In this document: piece after piece, positions 26,218-34,638 of the stretch
Layout of the letters: each line of letters opens with the position of its first letter
Numbering within the stretch: the stretch's first letter is position 1
Source: Candidatus Firestoneibacteriota bacterium
Lineage (GTDB): Bacteria; Oederibacteriota; D2-FULL-39-29
Assembly (NCBI GenBank): GCA_903928075.1
Contig: CAIYPD010000093.1
Span: 1 to 42,065, forward strand
Direction: 5' to 3'
DNA length: 42,065 nt
Program-made: the position numbers and the translations under genes
Notes under the pieces: model-generated
What the model was told of the DNA's origin: nothing
Databases searched by the model: none
Seen by the model: the letters and a program-made list of their open reading frames with translations, nothing else

Positions 26218-28740
26218 ATGAAAGAAATAATTTCTTTAAATGGCAATTGGAGTTTGAGTAGTTTTAAGGAAGGAGCCGGGGAAAGAAAAAAAGCATTTCT
26301 GCCGGAAACAAAAATAGAAAAAATCCTTAAGGCCCGGGTGCCGGGGGATGTGCATATGGCCTTAATAGAAGGGAAAGTTATTCCCGAGCCGCTTTATAAT
26401 ATGAATGCAAAGAAATCCCTTAAGGTACAGGAAAAAGAATGGTGGTACAAAAAGGAATTTGAGGCGCCTTACGGCTTTGCAAAGAACAAATCGGAGCTTG
26501 TATTCGAAGGCCTTGATACAACCGCTAAAATATATTTAAACGGCCGGCTGGCCGGGGAGACCAATAATTGTTTGGTGCCGCATACCCTGGATGTGACCGG
26601 CCTGCTTAATCCCGGAAAAAACACACTTATCGTGAAACTTGACTCCGGAATCTTTGCCGTGAAAAATAAGGAACTTGAAAAATACGGCGCAGGCGGAAGA
26701 AATACCGGATGCAGGATCTGGACCAGAAAACCCCAGTATACTTTTGGCTGGGATTGGGCCCCTAAAATGCTCACCTGCGGAATCTGGCGGCCCGTGAGTG
26801 TCTTATCTTACGAGAAAGTTACGGTGCGGGAATGTTTTATTAAGACCCGGCATAGCAAAAATGAGGCACTAGTTTCTGCAGAGGTGGTTCTGGAAAGTTT
26901 TGTCCCGGAAATTCTGAAATTGGAGCTGGATGTCTATATAGAAGATAAACTGCAAAAACTGAAGTTAACCGCAAGAAAAGGACTGAATAAATATACTATA
27001 ACAAGAAAGATAAAAAAACCGAAATTATGGTGGCCGCGGGGAATGGGGGAAGCGCATCTTTATTCTTTCAGGCTTGATGTGTCGGAAGGCTGCGTGTTAC
27101 TGGATACTTATAATACACGGTTCGGTATACGGGAGATAAAACTTCTTCAGGAAAAATTGCCGCCGCCTGAAGGCGGTAAGTCTTTTACCCTGGAAATAAA
27201 CGGACAAAAGGTTTTTTGCAAAGGCGCCAACTGGGTGCCTTTAGACAGCAGTTTTGCCCGCATTACCAAAGAAAAATATAAAGAGCTGGTGGAAATAGCC
27301 GCGGGCGCCAATTTTAATATGTTTAGGGTCTGGGGCGGCGGCATGTATGAGTCTGATGAGTTTTATGACGCCTGCAGTGAGAAAGGGATAATGGTCTGGC
27401 AGGATTTTATTTTTGCCTGTGCTATGTATCCGGACGATGATAAGGAGTTTTGCGCTGCGGTTAGAGTTGAAGCAGAAAAAACTGTCAAGCGCCTGCGGAA
27501 CTACCCGGGACTTGTTCTCTGGTGCGCAAATAACGAGAACAACGAAGCTTATGATGAAAGGTGGATTGGCAATAAAAAAGACAAAAAACGGATATTTTAT
27601 GGCAAGAAGATATATTATGAAATCCTGCCGTCCGCCTGTGCGAAATATGACGGGACCCGACCCTATCGGCCGGGCTCACCCTACGGCGGTGAATTTGCCA
27701 ACAGTGATTATGAAGGGGATATGCACGCCTGGAATGTCGGTTTACACGGCGGCCATATCGGCAGAGTTGATTACCGGAATTTTGCAAAGGTAAGAGGGAG
27801 ATTTATCAGCGAGTACGGCCTCATCTCTATGCCCAACCTGGAATCGGTTAAGAAATACCTGCCGCCGGAGGAAAGAAATATAAAATCCAAAGCGTTTGAA
27901 TTTCACACAAATCGGATGGACCGGTTTTTCACTCCAAAGGGCGAAGCCGGGCTTATGGCCAGGCAGATAGACCTATTTTACGGTGACCATAAAAAATTAG
28001 CTTTTAAAGATTTTATTAAGGCCTCCCAGCTTATTCAGGGCGAGGGTTATAAATTTGAGATTGAGCATTTAAGAAGACGGATGTATAACTGCAGCGGGAG
28101 TTTATTCTGGATGTATGCCGATGCCTGGGGGGAAATGGGCTGGACGATAGTGGACTATTACCGGGCTAAAAAACTGAGTTATTACTATGTCAAGCGGGCC
28201 TACCAGCCGTTGCTTGTTTCCATTAAGGCGGAGGAGTACGGTGTCTCGCTTTGGGTCATTAACGACACCTTAAAATCCTATAGCGCCGAATTAGAATACG
28301 GAATTAAAAATTTTACCGGTGAGAAGGGTTACCTTTCTTTTAGCGCGCAGACGGAAAAAATCAGCAGGAAAAAAATAAGCATTAAGCCTAATTGCTCGGT
28401 TATGGCTGCGTTTGACAGTCTTGATGTTTTTAAAAGGGAGAATATTTATTACGCAAAATTAAGGATAAATGGGAAAGTAATAAGCGAGAACTTTTACCTG
28501 GCGCATCCTCTGCCTAATATCAGGATGCCGGCCGCAAAAGTGGTCCATAACATAAAAGACTCGCGGATTAAAATAAAAACAGATAATTACGCACACCAGA
28601 TTGTACTGGAATTGCCCGCCGGCGTTGACGCCCAGGATAATTGTGTCAATATCCTGCCGGGCGAAACAAAAGAAATTGAATTGTCCGGTGACCGGAAAAA
28701 ATTTAATAAAGTGAAAATCAACTGGTTTAATTCAAATTAA
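26218..28740 (+). CDS. Beta-mannosidase (glycoside hydrolase family 2)
   Basis: The 840-residue protein hydrolyses terminal beta-mannosyl residues by homology. It has no signal peptide, so it is likely cytoplasmic. The GH2 sugar-binding domain opens with LNGNWSLSSFKEG, followed by ARVPGDVHMALIEGKVIPEPLYN, WWYKKEFEAP, LVFEGLDTTAKIYLNG and WTRKPQYTFGWDWAPKM, all characteristic of beta-mannosidases. The immunoglobulin-like domain ends near PKLWWPRGMGEAHLYSF. The TIM barrel includes FCKGANWVPLD, NFNMFRVWGGGMYESDEFYDACSEKGIMVWQDFIFACAMYP, the acid/base Glu440 in WCANNENNEAYD, and the nucleophile Glu532 in RFISEYGLISMP. C-terminal beta domains follow. ATG 26218 has GGAGAG just upstream. It may act on oligosaccharides imported elsewhere. 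The adjoining secreted protein could be co-transcribed. Confidence 0.95.
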   Translation: MKEIISLNGNWSLSSFKEGAGERKKAFLPETKIEKILKARVPGDVHMALIEGKVIPEPLYNMNAKKSLKVQEKEWWYKKEFEAPYGFAKNKSELVFEGLDTTAKIYLNGRLAGETNNCLVPHTLDVTGLLNPGKNTLIVKLDSGIFAVKNKELEKYGAGGRNTGCRIWTRKPQYTFGWDWAPKMLTCGIWRPVSVLSYEKVTVRECFIKTRHSKNEALVSAEVVLESFVPEILKLELDVYIEDKLQKLKLTARKGLNKYTITRKIKKPKLWWPRGMGEAHLYSFRLDVSEGCVLLDTYNTRFGIREIKLLQEKLPPPEGGKSFTLEINGQKVFCKGANWVPLDSSFARITKEKYKELVEIAAGANFNMFRVWGGGMYESDEFYDACSEKGIMVWQDFIFACAMYPDDDKEFCAAVRVEAEKTVKRLRNYPGLVLWCANNENNEAYDERWIGNKKDKKRIFYGKKIYYEILPSACAKYDGTRPYRPGSPYGGEFANSDYEGDMHAWNVGLHGGHIGRVDYRNFAKVRGRFISEYGLISMPNLESVKKYLPPEERNIKSKAFEFHTNRMDRFFTPKGEAGLMARQIDLFYGDHKKLAFKDFIKASQLIQGEGYKFEIEHLRRRMYNCSGSLFWMYADAWGEMGWTIVDYYRAKKLSYYYVKRAYQPLLVSIKAEEYGVSLWVINDTLKSYSAELEYGIKNFTGEKGYLSFSAQTEKISRKKISIKPNCSVMAAFDSLDVFKRENIYYAKLRINGKVISENFYLAHPLPNIRMPAAKVVHNIKDSRIKIKTDNYAHQIVLELPAGVDAQDNCVNILPGETKEIELSGDRKKFNKVKINWFNSN

Positions 28741-28759
28741 ATGTTTGTCCGGAGTGCTG

Positions 28760-29758
28760 ATGTTTGAAAGAATGTATTGCCCCGGGAATTCACCCGCTAA
28801 ACTTATCTTGCTGTCTATTATTGCCGCATTAACCATTGCTTTTGCGGAGGACAAACTTACGGAAATAACGCAGGACGGAGGGCCCCTAAAAAAGTCTCTG
28901 GAGGGTTTTTTCGTACTGTCGGGGAAAGACGGCAGACAAAACCCGGAGATTAAGTCCGCAATCGGATTTTTAAAAGCCTATCATGGTTACAATATGACGG
29001 AGATTAAAACGCTCAAAGACGGACAGATTTTCCCGGAGTTTGAAATAAGCCGGGAGCCTTCAGGAAAGTTTTCGATAGGAATTACTCCGGATTTACTACG
29101 GTCTCTGGAAAGTGACCCCGCCGGCGGGTATGTTTCCCTTATCTACCTGGCTTCCTGCTTAAAGGAATATGTGGCAGCTTTAAAAAGCCCGGACGGACTT
29201 GAGGCGGAGGACTACCCTAAAGAGATAGCAAGGCAGATGAAAAGCTGCGCGCTGCAGGTACTATTTATTAAAGAGTATCGAATAAAGAATAAAGCCGCTT
29301 TGACTCTTTATGAAAAAGCCCTGCTGGAAAGCGCCCGGGATAATAATATGTATGATTTTATGTTTAAATATTACAGGCTGGACGCTGAATGGCTGGACTA
29401 CCTGGCTGAAGTTCTGGGTGCGGAAAGCACAGCCAAAGGAAAACTCAAACAACTTAATGACATAGGCCTCAAAAAAATTGAAGAATCTGTCTACAAATTA
29501 AAAAAAGAAAACTCAAAAGAAGATATTTACTATGCGCTTGTGATGCCGGTAATGTATTGCAAACTTGTGCCGTATTTTGTTTATGATATTACCGTAAAAA
29601 ATAAAGAGAAAAAACCTTTCAAAAGTTTTAAATATGATGAAGCCGCGCCGGAGCTGGCAAAAACAGCGGAAAAACTAAAAAGCCTGATTACTCCTTTTCT
29701 GGAAAGTCTGGATTACTCAAAAATGCTGGCAGAAGGGTTGAAGGCCGGTAAAAGATAA
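28760..29758 (+). CDS. Uncharacterised secreted or membrane-anchored protein
   Basis: Not recognised. ATG 28760 is chosen because CCGGAG (28749-28754) lies 5 nt upstream. A TTG at 28745 is in frame but unlikely. The 332-residue product has an N-terminal hydrophobic segment (AKLILLSIIAALTIAFAEDK) that could be a signal peptide with cleavage near ALTIAFA. The remainder is mainly helical and charged. It includes a SLIYLASCLKEYVAALKSPDG helix, several YEKALL/NMYDFMFKYYRLDAEWLDYLAEVLG stretches with loose helical-repeat character, and a lysine-rich end (AEGLKAGKR). No catalytic motif is visible. It begins 20 nt after the beta-mannosidase stop, so it is likely in the same transcript. Confidence 0.65.
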   Translation: MFERMYCPGNSPAKLILLSIIAALTIAFAEDKLTEITQDGGPLKKSLEGFFVLSGKDGRQNPEIKSAIGFLKAYHGYNMTEIKTLKDGQIFPEFEISREPSGKFSIGITPDLLRSLESDPAGGYVSLIYLASCLKEYVAALKSPDGLEAEDYPKEIARQMKSCALQVLFIKEYRIKNKAALTLYEKALLESARDNNMYDFMFKYYRLDAEWLDYLAEVLGAESTAKGKLKQLNDIGLKKIEESVYKLKKENSKEDIYYALVMPVMYCKLVPYFVYDITVKNKEKKPFKSFKYDEAAPELAKTAEKLKSLITPFLESLDYSKMLAEGLKAGKR

Positions 29759-29799
29759 TTACTCTTTATTCTTCCGGCCGGAAAGGATAGAATATATTC

Positions 29800-30858
29800 A
29801 TGCTTGATGAAATAAAAGAAAAAAAACGCAGGGGGCAGCTTAAGGCGCTTCTTGACAGTATGGTGGAAGGTGTTATTGTCCTGGATGCTCAAGGGAAAAT
29901 AATTCTTCTTAATGCTTCAATTGAAAGCATTTTTGGGTTTAAAGAGGAAGAGTTTCTGGAGCACCCGCTCATAGAAGCCATCCGCAATCCCGAACTTGAT
30001 AAGTTTCTTAAAGAGGTGCTCGAATCCAGGCGTATCCGCGAACTAGAACTTGAAATGGTATCGCCTGTGGAAAAGATATTTAAGATTCGGGCCGTATTTT
30101 ACGGGAAGCAGGATGAAGAAATAAGAGGGCTCCTGGTGATATTTAATGACATGACTGCGCTTCGGAAACTCGAGCGTTCAAAAGCGGAATTTGTGGCTAA
30201 TGTTTCGCATGAGCTGCGCACTCCCCTGGCCTCGATTAAGGGTTTTGTGGAAACTCTCCGGGACGGAGGGCTGGAAGACAAAAAAAATAGCATTAGATTT
30301 CTTGAAATAATAGAAAGCAATGTAACACGACTGGAACTGCTTATAAATGATATACTTGAACTTTCAAAAATGGATTCCGGCAAGATCGCGCTTAATAAAA
30401 AAGGGGTAAATCTGAAGGTATTAGTTGAAAAAACGCTTGAAATTATGAAGCCGCTGATAAAAAAGAAAAATCTTGCGGTAGAAGTAAAATTAGACGCTAA
30501 GTACGCAGAGATGCGTGCGGATCAGGGCATGCTCGAACAGGTTTTCCTTAATCTTTTGGATAATGCTGTTAAGTTTAACAAGTACGGAGGTCTGATAAAA
30601 ATATCCGGGGAAATTATAGAGAGTATGTATAAAGTTTCTGTTTCGGATACGGGTATGGGAATTCCTGCGGAAGATCTTCCCAGGATATTTGAAAGATTCT
30701 ACAGAGTGGACAAAGGCCGGGCTCGTGAGCCGGGCGGGACGGGACTCGGGCTTTCTATCGTAAAACATATTATTGAACTTCACGGCGGCACCGTGGAAGT
30801 CAAAAGCAAAAATGGTGAGGGTTCAATATTTAGTTTTACCCTCCCTAAGGCCGGATAA
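29800..30858 (+). CDS. phoR: PhoR-like PAS sensor histidine kinase without membrane segments
   Basis: The 352-residue kinase has a PAS domain at ~12-118 (LKALLDSMVEGVIVLDAQGKIILLNASIESIFGFKEEE...EIRGLLVIFNDMTALRKLE). The HisKA helix has the phosphorylated His137 in NVSHELRTPLASIKGFVETLRDGG. The ATPase domain shows the N box NLLDNAVKFN, G1 DTGMGIP, F box RIFERFYRV and G2 GGTGLGLSIV. The wording matches PhoR kinases. Unlike E. coli PhoR there is no transmembrane segment and the protein starts directly at the PAS domain, so it is predicted cytosolic. Phosphate state is presumably read through PhoU/PstB. No good ribosome site is close. TAGAAT (29788-29793) lies 6 nt before the ATG. phoB starts 1 nt after its stop. 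Confidence 0.92.
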   Translation: MLDEIKEKKRRGQLKALLDSMVEGVIVLDAQGKIILLNASIESIFGFKEEEFLEHPLIEAIRNPELDKFLKEVLESRRIRELELEMVSPVEKIFKIRAVFYGKQDEEIRGLLVIFNDMTALRKLERSKAEFVANVSHELRTPLASIKGFVETLRDGGLEDKKNSIRFLEIIESNVTRLELLINDILELSKMDSGKIALNKKGVNLKVLVEKTLEIMKPLIKKKNLAVEVKLDAKYAEMRADQGMLEQVFLNLLDNAVKFNKYGGLIKISGEIIESMYKVSVSDTGMGIPAEDLPRIFERFYRVDKGRAREPGGTGLGLSIVKHIIELHGGTVEVKSKNGEGSIFSFTLPKAG

Positions 30859-30859
30859 A

Positions 30860-31555
30860 ATGAAAGAAAAAATACTTATTGTTGACGACGAGAAAGACCT
30901 GGTGGAACTCGTAAAATATCATATAGAGAAGGGCGGCTATAAAGCACTGGTTGCCGGAAGCGGCGGAGAAGCTCTTGATCTTGCGGCTAAACAAAACCCT
31001 GCTCTTATTATTCTGGACATCATGCTCCCGGGTTTTGACGGTTACGAAGTATGCCGTATCTTAAAGAGAAATGAGAACACAAAGAATATACCCGTAATTA
31101 TGCTTACCGCAAAAATGCAGGAAGAAGATACGCTCACCGGACTTAAAGCCGGTGCCGATGATTATCTTACAAAACCCTTTAGTCCGAAGATACTGATGGC
31201 AAGGGTGGAAACTGTCCTTAGAAGATCAAAACAGCAGTACGGAAAGAGTACTGAGGATAAAGATCTGCTTTCAGATGGAGCCATTTCTTTGAACCTTTCC
31301 AGTTATGAAACTTTTGTTGAAAGAAAAAAAATTGCACTCACTAAAATAGAGTTTTCTCTGCTCGCTTTCCTGATGAAAAATCCTGGCAAAGCCTTCAACC
31401 GGGAACAGTTGATAAACGGCGCCTGGAGTTATGACGCGGCTATAGTTGATCGTGCCGTAGATGTTCATGTGAGGCATCTGAGAGAAAAACTTGGCAAACC
31501 CGGGAAACTAATAGAGACCGTTCACGGTATCGGCTACAAATTCACTTCTAAATAG
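30860..31555 (+). CDS. phoB: PhoB-type response regulator
   Basis: This is an OmpR/PhoB-family regulator of 231 residues. ATG 30860 begins one nt after the phoR stop, with AAGG at 30847-30850. The longer in-frame ATG at 30773 lies inside phoR and is rejected. The receiver domain has Asp9-Asp10 in LIVDDEKDL, phospho-acceptor Asp53 in LIILDIMLPGFDGYEV, Thr in VIMLTAKMQEED and Lys in DDYLTKPFSPK. The winged-helix DNA-binding domain (~135-231) contains KIALTKIEFSLLAFLMKNPGKAFNREQLI, VDRAVDVHVRHLREKLG and the end LIETVHGIGYKFTSK. It should bind the direct-repeat Pho boxes found 25 nt after its stop and at 37379-37417. Confidence 0.95.
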   Translation: MKEKILIVDDEKDLVELVKYHIEKGGYKALVAGSGGEALDLAAKQNPALIILDIMLPGFDGYEVCRILKRNENTKNIPVIMLTAKMQEEDTLTGLKAGADDYLTKPFSPKILMARVETVLRRSKQQYGKSTEDKDLLSDGAISLNLSSYETFVERKKIALTKIEFSLLAFLMKNPGKAFNREQLINGAWSYDAAIVDRAVDVHVRHLREKLGKPGKLIETVHGIGYKFTSK

Positions 31556-31579
31556 CCTCTTCTTTCAATACATTCAATC

Positions 31580-31633
31580 TTAATATAATATTAATATTTC
31601 CTTTATCCTTTCTTAACTCAATTCTTATATACT
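31580..31633 (+). promoter_or_regulatory. Pho box and -10 element of the first pst operon
   Basis: Four hexamers lie at exact 11-bp steps: TTAATA (31580), TTAATA (31591), TTTATC (31602) and TTAACT (31613). A -10 box TATACT begins 15 bp after the last one starts (31628-31633). No -35 box is present, as expected of an activator-dependent promoter. The same layout and 15-bp offset occur before pstS2. Confidence 0.8.
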
Positions 31634-31693
31634 TCCCGTAGATAAAATTAAAAGGAGGAAGAAAAGATGGGAAAATTTAAGGAGGAGGGAAGA

Positions 31694-32878
31694 ATGAGAA
31701 AGACAGTGTTTGCGGTAATCGCGGCTTTCATGCTGGCAAGTTTGGCTGCAGCGTCGGAGATAGATGTCCTGACGCAGAAGTTGCTTGAGAAGGGAGTTTT
31801 GGATTCCGGTGAGGCGCAGCAGATTCTTGCTGAGACAAAGGACGAAGTAACAAAGAAACTTGCACTAGGAACCGCAGAAAATGTTCCGGCCTGGGCACAG
31901 AAGATCACCTGGTCAGGATATACACAGATGTCCTACACTGATGATCCAACCACTGTTGGCGGTAAAGAACCATTTATCATTAAAAGGGCGAGAATTGCGT
32001 TAACAGCAAAATTGACCGATTGGGCTACTTTTAAAATGCAGCCGGATTTTGCGGCGGTGCAAGCTCCTAATTTTTCTGTAGCCGGCGGGGTTTCTGGTAC
32101 AACTACTAATTCTACGGTAGTTCCTTTTGTTCTTTTCAAAGAAATCTGGATTGACCTTGCAGCGGACATTGATCTCGCCACTTTCAGGTTAGGTCAATAT
32201 CATCAGCCTTTTGGCTTTGAGAATCCTTATTCTTCTTCCAAAAAGAAAGTATTTGACACGCCTAAATATATGGGTAGTGTAATTGCCGCCGACTATGATT
32301 TCGGAATTCAGTGGTGGGGAAATCTCCCGGGTTCTCTTAAGAATCTATTGCAGTGGAGAGCTGCGATAGTTAACGGGACGAACTACGGTTATGAATCAGA
32401 TAATGCGAAAGATTATTCGGTGAGATTAACTTCTGCTCCTGTAAATGGTATTGAACTTGGCCTGTCTATGTATAATAAATGGGTGTTGGCTCAAAACCTT
32501 TATTCAGTAACAGCCGGCTTTTATGTGAAATATGAAGAAGAACTGGCCGGGATACCTACATTCTTTACTGCTGAATTTGTCGGTGGCAAAGATTCCACCG
32601 GTCTGGTGGATTGTCTGGATTCAACAGTTACACTTGAAATGCAACCTTTAGGATTGTTAATGCCCTGTCTCGCCGGAATTGCTCCGATTATCAGGGTTGA
32701 GCAGTGGAATGCGAATGTTTGGAAAAATATCCCGGTTAGTTACTACACTCTCGGTGTAAACATCTATGCCGACAAAGCGGTTAGGTTTCTGATAGATTAT
32801 CGTTATACCGATAACGGTTTGGCTTCCACAGCGCTCAGTTACGGAAAGATGGACTGCATGCTGCAGGTGAACTACTAA
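31694..32878 (+). CDS. Phosphate-selective porin (OprO/OprP-like)
   Basis: This is a predicted outer-membrane channel for phosphate or other anions. From ATG 31694 the 394-residue protein has a signal peptide (MRKTVFAVIAAFMLASLAAA). A coiled-coil-prone segment follows (EIDVLTQKLLEKGVLDSGEAQQILAETKDEVTKKL), then the porin O/P barrel: KITWSGYTQMSYTD, FIIKRARIALTAKLTDWATFKMQPDF, KEIWIDLAADIDLATFRLGQYHQPFGFENPYSS, YDFGIQWWGNL, and a C-terminal Tyr (MLQVNY). GQYHQPFGFE is diagnostic of the family. An alternative ATG at 31667 is in frame, and each start has its own GGAGG exactly 8 nt upstream. It is the first gene behind a Pho box, and its stop overlaps the ATG 32878 (TAATG). Confidence 0.9.
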   Translation: MRKTVFAVIAAFMLASLAAASEIDVLTQKLLEKGVLDSGEAQQILAETKDEVTKKLALGTAENVPAWAQKITWSGYTQMSYTDDPTTVGGKEPFIIKRARIALTAKLTDWATFKMQPDFAAVQAPNFSVAGGVSGTTTNSTVVPFVLFKEIWIDLAADIDLATFRLGQYHQPFGFENPYSSSKKKVFDTPKYMGSVIAADYDFGIQWWGNLPGSLKNLLQWRAAIVNGTNYGYESDNAKDYSVRLTSAPVNGIELGLSMYNKWVLAQNLYSVTAGFYVKYEEELAGIPTFFTAEFVGGKDSTGLVDCLDSTVTLEMQPLGLLMPCLAGIAPIIRVEQWNANVWKNIPVSYYTLGVNIYADKAVRFLIDYRYTDNGLASTALSYGKMDCMLQVNY

Positions 32879-32889
32879 TGGGAGGCTTT

Positions 32890-33714
32890 ATGAGAATAAA
32901 AAATATTGTTTTGGCGGCTGCAATAAGTTTGGGTTTAGGTGCTCTGGCCGGCGCAGAAACAGGAACTCTGGTGGTAGACGGGTCCAGCACTCTTTTGCCG
33001 GTAGCTCAGGCAACTGCTGAAGCTTATATGGACAAAAATCCTGGAATTAAAATCACGGTAAGAGGCGGCGGCTCCGGTATAGGCATTGCGTCACTACAGG
33101 ATTCAACCTGTGATATTGCTGATTCTTCAAGGCCGATAAAAGCCTCAGAAATCAGCGTAGCACTTAAAAAAGGCGTTGATCCTAAGCCCTCAGTTGTTGC
33201 TTTAGACGGAATAGCGGTTGTAGTAAACCCGAAGAACGGTGTAACCGGGCTTACAAAGAAACAGGTAAAAGGTATCTATACCGGTGGAATATCTGACTGG
33301 GCGCAGGTGGGCGGTACGGCAGGCAAGATTATTGTTGTTTCCAGGGATACCTCGAGCGGCACATATGAGGCTTTTGGCGCCCTGGCAATGGACGGCGAAA
33401 AGATGAGACCTGATGCTCTGCTTCAGGCCGCAAGTCAGGCCGTGGCGACCACGGTTTCAAAAACACCCGGGGCCATCGGCTATGTAGGTATCGGCTACAT
33501 CAGTGATACCGTAAAGGCTCTTAATATTAATGAAGTGGAGTGCAAGAAAGAAACGGTGTGGAACAACACTTATCCGTATGCAAGGCCGCTTTTTATGTAC
33601 ACTAACGGCAAACCTAAGGGCGAGGCGAAGAAGTTTATAGATTTTGTTGTGAGTGCAGAGGGACAGAAGATAGTCGAAGAACAGGGCTTTGTACCTTTAA
33701 AAAAACAGAAGTAA
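32890..33714 (+). CDS. pstS: Phosphate-binding protein PstS (first system)
   Basis: This is a periplasmic phosphate receptor of 274 residues from ATG 32890 (GGAGG at 32881-32885), or 278 from ATG 32878, which overlaps the porin stop. A cleavable signal peptide is visible (MRIKNIVLAAAISLGLGALAGAE) with no lipobox, so it is soluble in the periplasm. Ligand-loop motifs are present: VDGSSTLLPVAQ, RGGGSGIGIASLQDSTCDIADSSRP and VSRDTSSGTYEAF, followed by AIGYVGIGYISD, as in the PstS/SphX class with short chains (~275 residues). It is the second gene of the Pho-box operon and is followed by a strong hairpin before pstC, which could keep its transcript level above the membrane subunits. Confidence 0.96.
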   Translation: MRIKNIVLAAAISLGLGALAGAETGTLVVDGSSTLLPVAQATAEAYMDKNPGIKITVRGGGSGIGIASLQDSTCDIADSSRPIKASEISVALKKGVDPKPSVVALDGIAVVVNPKNGVTGLTKKQVKGIYTGGISDWAQVGGTAGKIIVVSRDTSSGTYEAFGALAMDGEKMRPDALLQAASQAVATTVSKTPGAIGYVGIGYISDTVKALNINEVECKKETVWNNTYPYARPLFMYTNGKPKGEAKKFIDFVVSAEGQKIVEEQGFVPLKKQK

Positions 33715-33757
33715 AAGGAGTGGGCGCCGGCATAAAAACCGGCGCCCGACAAAAAAA
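33715..33757 (+). promoter_or_regulatory. Hairpin between the Shine-Dalgarno and the ATG of pstC
   Basis: AAGGAG (33715-33720) is followed by a perfect 9-bp hairpin, GGGCGCCGG (33722-33730) with CCGGCGCCC (33739-33747) and an 8-nt loop, then GACAAAAAA and ATG 33757. In linear form the ribosome site is 36 nt from the start. With the hairpin folded, only 10 unpaired nt separate them. No other ribosome site precedes pstC. No T-run follows, so it is not a standard terminator. Confidence 0.65.
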
Positions 33758-34638
33758 TGGGAATAACCGATAAAATTTACAAATACATCTTCATGGTGAT
33801 TGCCTTCTCCTCTTTTATTTTTTTAACTGGAATAATAATAGTGCTTTTTAAAGAGGGTCTGCCTGTCTTATCTTCTACCGGAATCTTTTCTTTCCTTTTT
33901 GGCAAGAGCTGGTATCCTACCGCTACTCCGCCGGAGTTCGGTATTTTTCCGCTTATAATGGGGTCTTTAATTGTAACCCTGGGAGCGATGGTAGTAGCCG
34001 TACCGGTTGGAATAGGAAGTGCGCTTTATATACATGAAATAGCCGGGGAGAAACAGAAGATGTTTCTTAAACCGGTAGTTGAGCTTCTTGGTGCGATACC
34101 TTCAATTATATTCGGGTTTTTCGGTATGGTCATAGTGGCGCCGTTTCTGCAAAATCTATTTAATCTTTCAACGGGACAGTGTGCTTTTACCGGGGCTTTG
34201 ATACTGGGAGTTATGGCTATACCTGTTTTATGCAGTATAGCCGAAGATGCGTTAAGCGTAGTGCCCAAAAGTTACAGAGAGGCTTCCTTTGCTCTCGGGG
34301 CAAACAGATGGCAGACTCTCTGGAAAGTAATCATGCCTGCTGCAGGTTCCGGGGTCTCTACCGCAATAATACTCGGGATTAGCCGGGTAATGGGGGAGAC
34401 GATGACCGTGCTTTTGGTTACCGGAGGCGCGGCGATGATGCCTAAGTCAATCTTTGATCCTGTCCGGCCCATGACTTCGACAATTGCGGCAGAAATGGGA
34501 GAGGCAGCCGTGGGAGGAGAACATTACCATGCGCTTTTTGCTATCGGGCTGGTACTTTTCCTGATAACTTTGCTAATGAATATGATAGCTGAATATATCA
34601 GCAGAAAGTATAGGATGAAATTGGGGATGGATGTATGA
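33757..34638 (+). CDS. pstC: Phosphate ABC transporter permease PstC (first system)
   Basis: This inner-membrane permease subunit has 293 residues and about six membrane helices, starting with YIFMVIAFSSFIFLTGIIIVLF. A PstC-type periplasmic loop follows (LFGKSWYPTATPPEFGIFPLIMGSLIVT). The ABC-permease EAA loop reads SYREASFALGANRWQTLWKVIMPAA. MAIPVLCSIAEDALSVVP and GISRVMGETMTVLLVTGGAAM are characteristic of PstC, as is the SIFDPVRPMTSTIAAEMGEA end. Its start is reached across the hairpin at 33722-33747. It overlaps pstA by ATGA. The paralogue at 38346-39218 shares the same order and motifs. Confidence 0.96.
   Translation: MGITDKIYKYIFMVIAFSSFIFLTGIIIVLFKEGLPVLSSTGIFSFLFGKSWYPTATPPEFGIFPLIMGSLIVTLGAMVVAVPVGIGSALYIHEIAGEKQKMFLKPVVELLGAIPSIIFGFFGMVIVAPFLQNLFNLSTGQCAFTGALILGVMAIPVLCSIAEDALSVVPKSYREASFALGANRWQTLWKVIMPAAGSGVSTAIILGISRVMGETMTVLLVTGGAAMMPKSIFDPVRPMTSTIAAEMGEAAVGGEHYHALFAIGLVLFLITLLMNMIAEYISRKYRMKLGMDV

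Noticed and set aside
30773-30859. Longer N-terminus for PhoB
   Set aside because: It overlaps the end of phoR in another frame; the receiver domain begins at ATG 30860.
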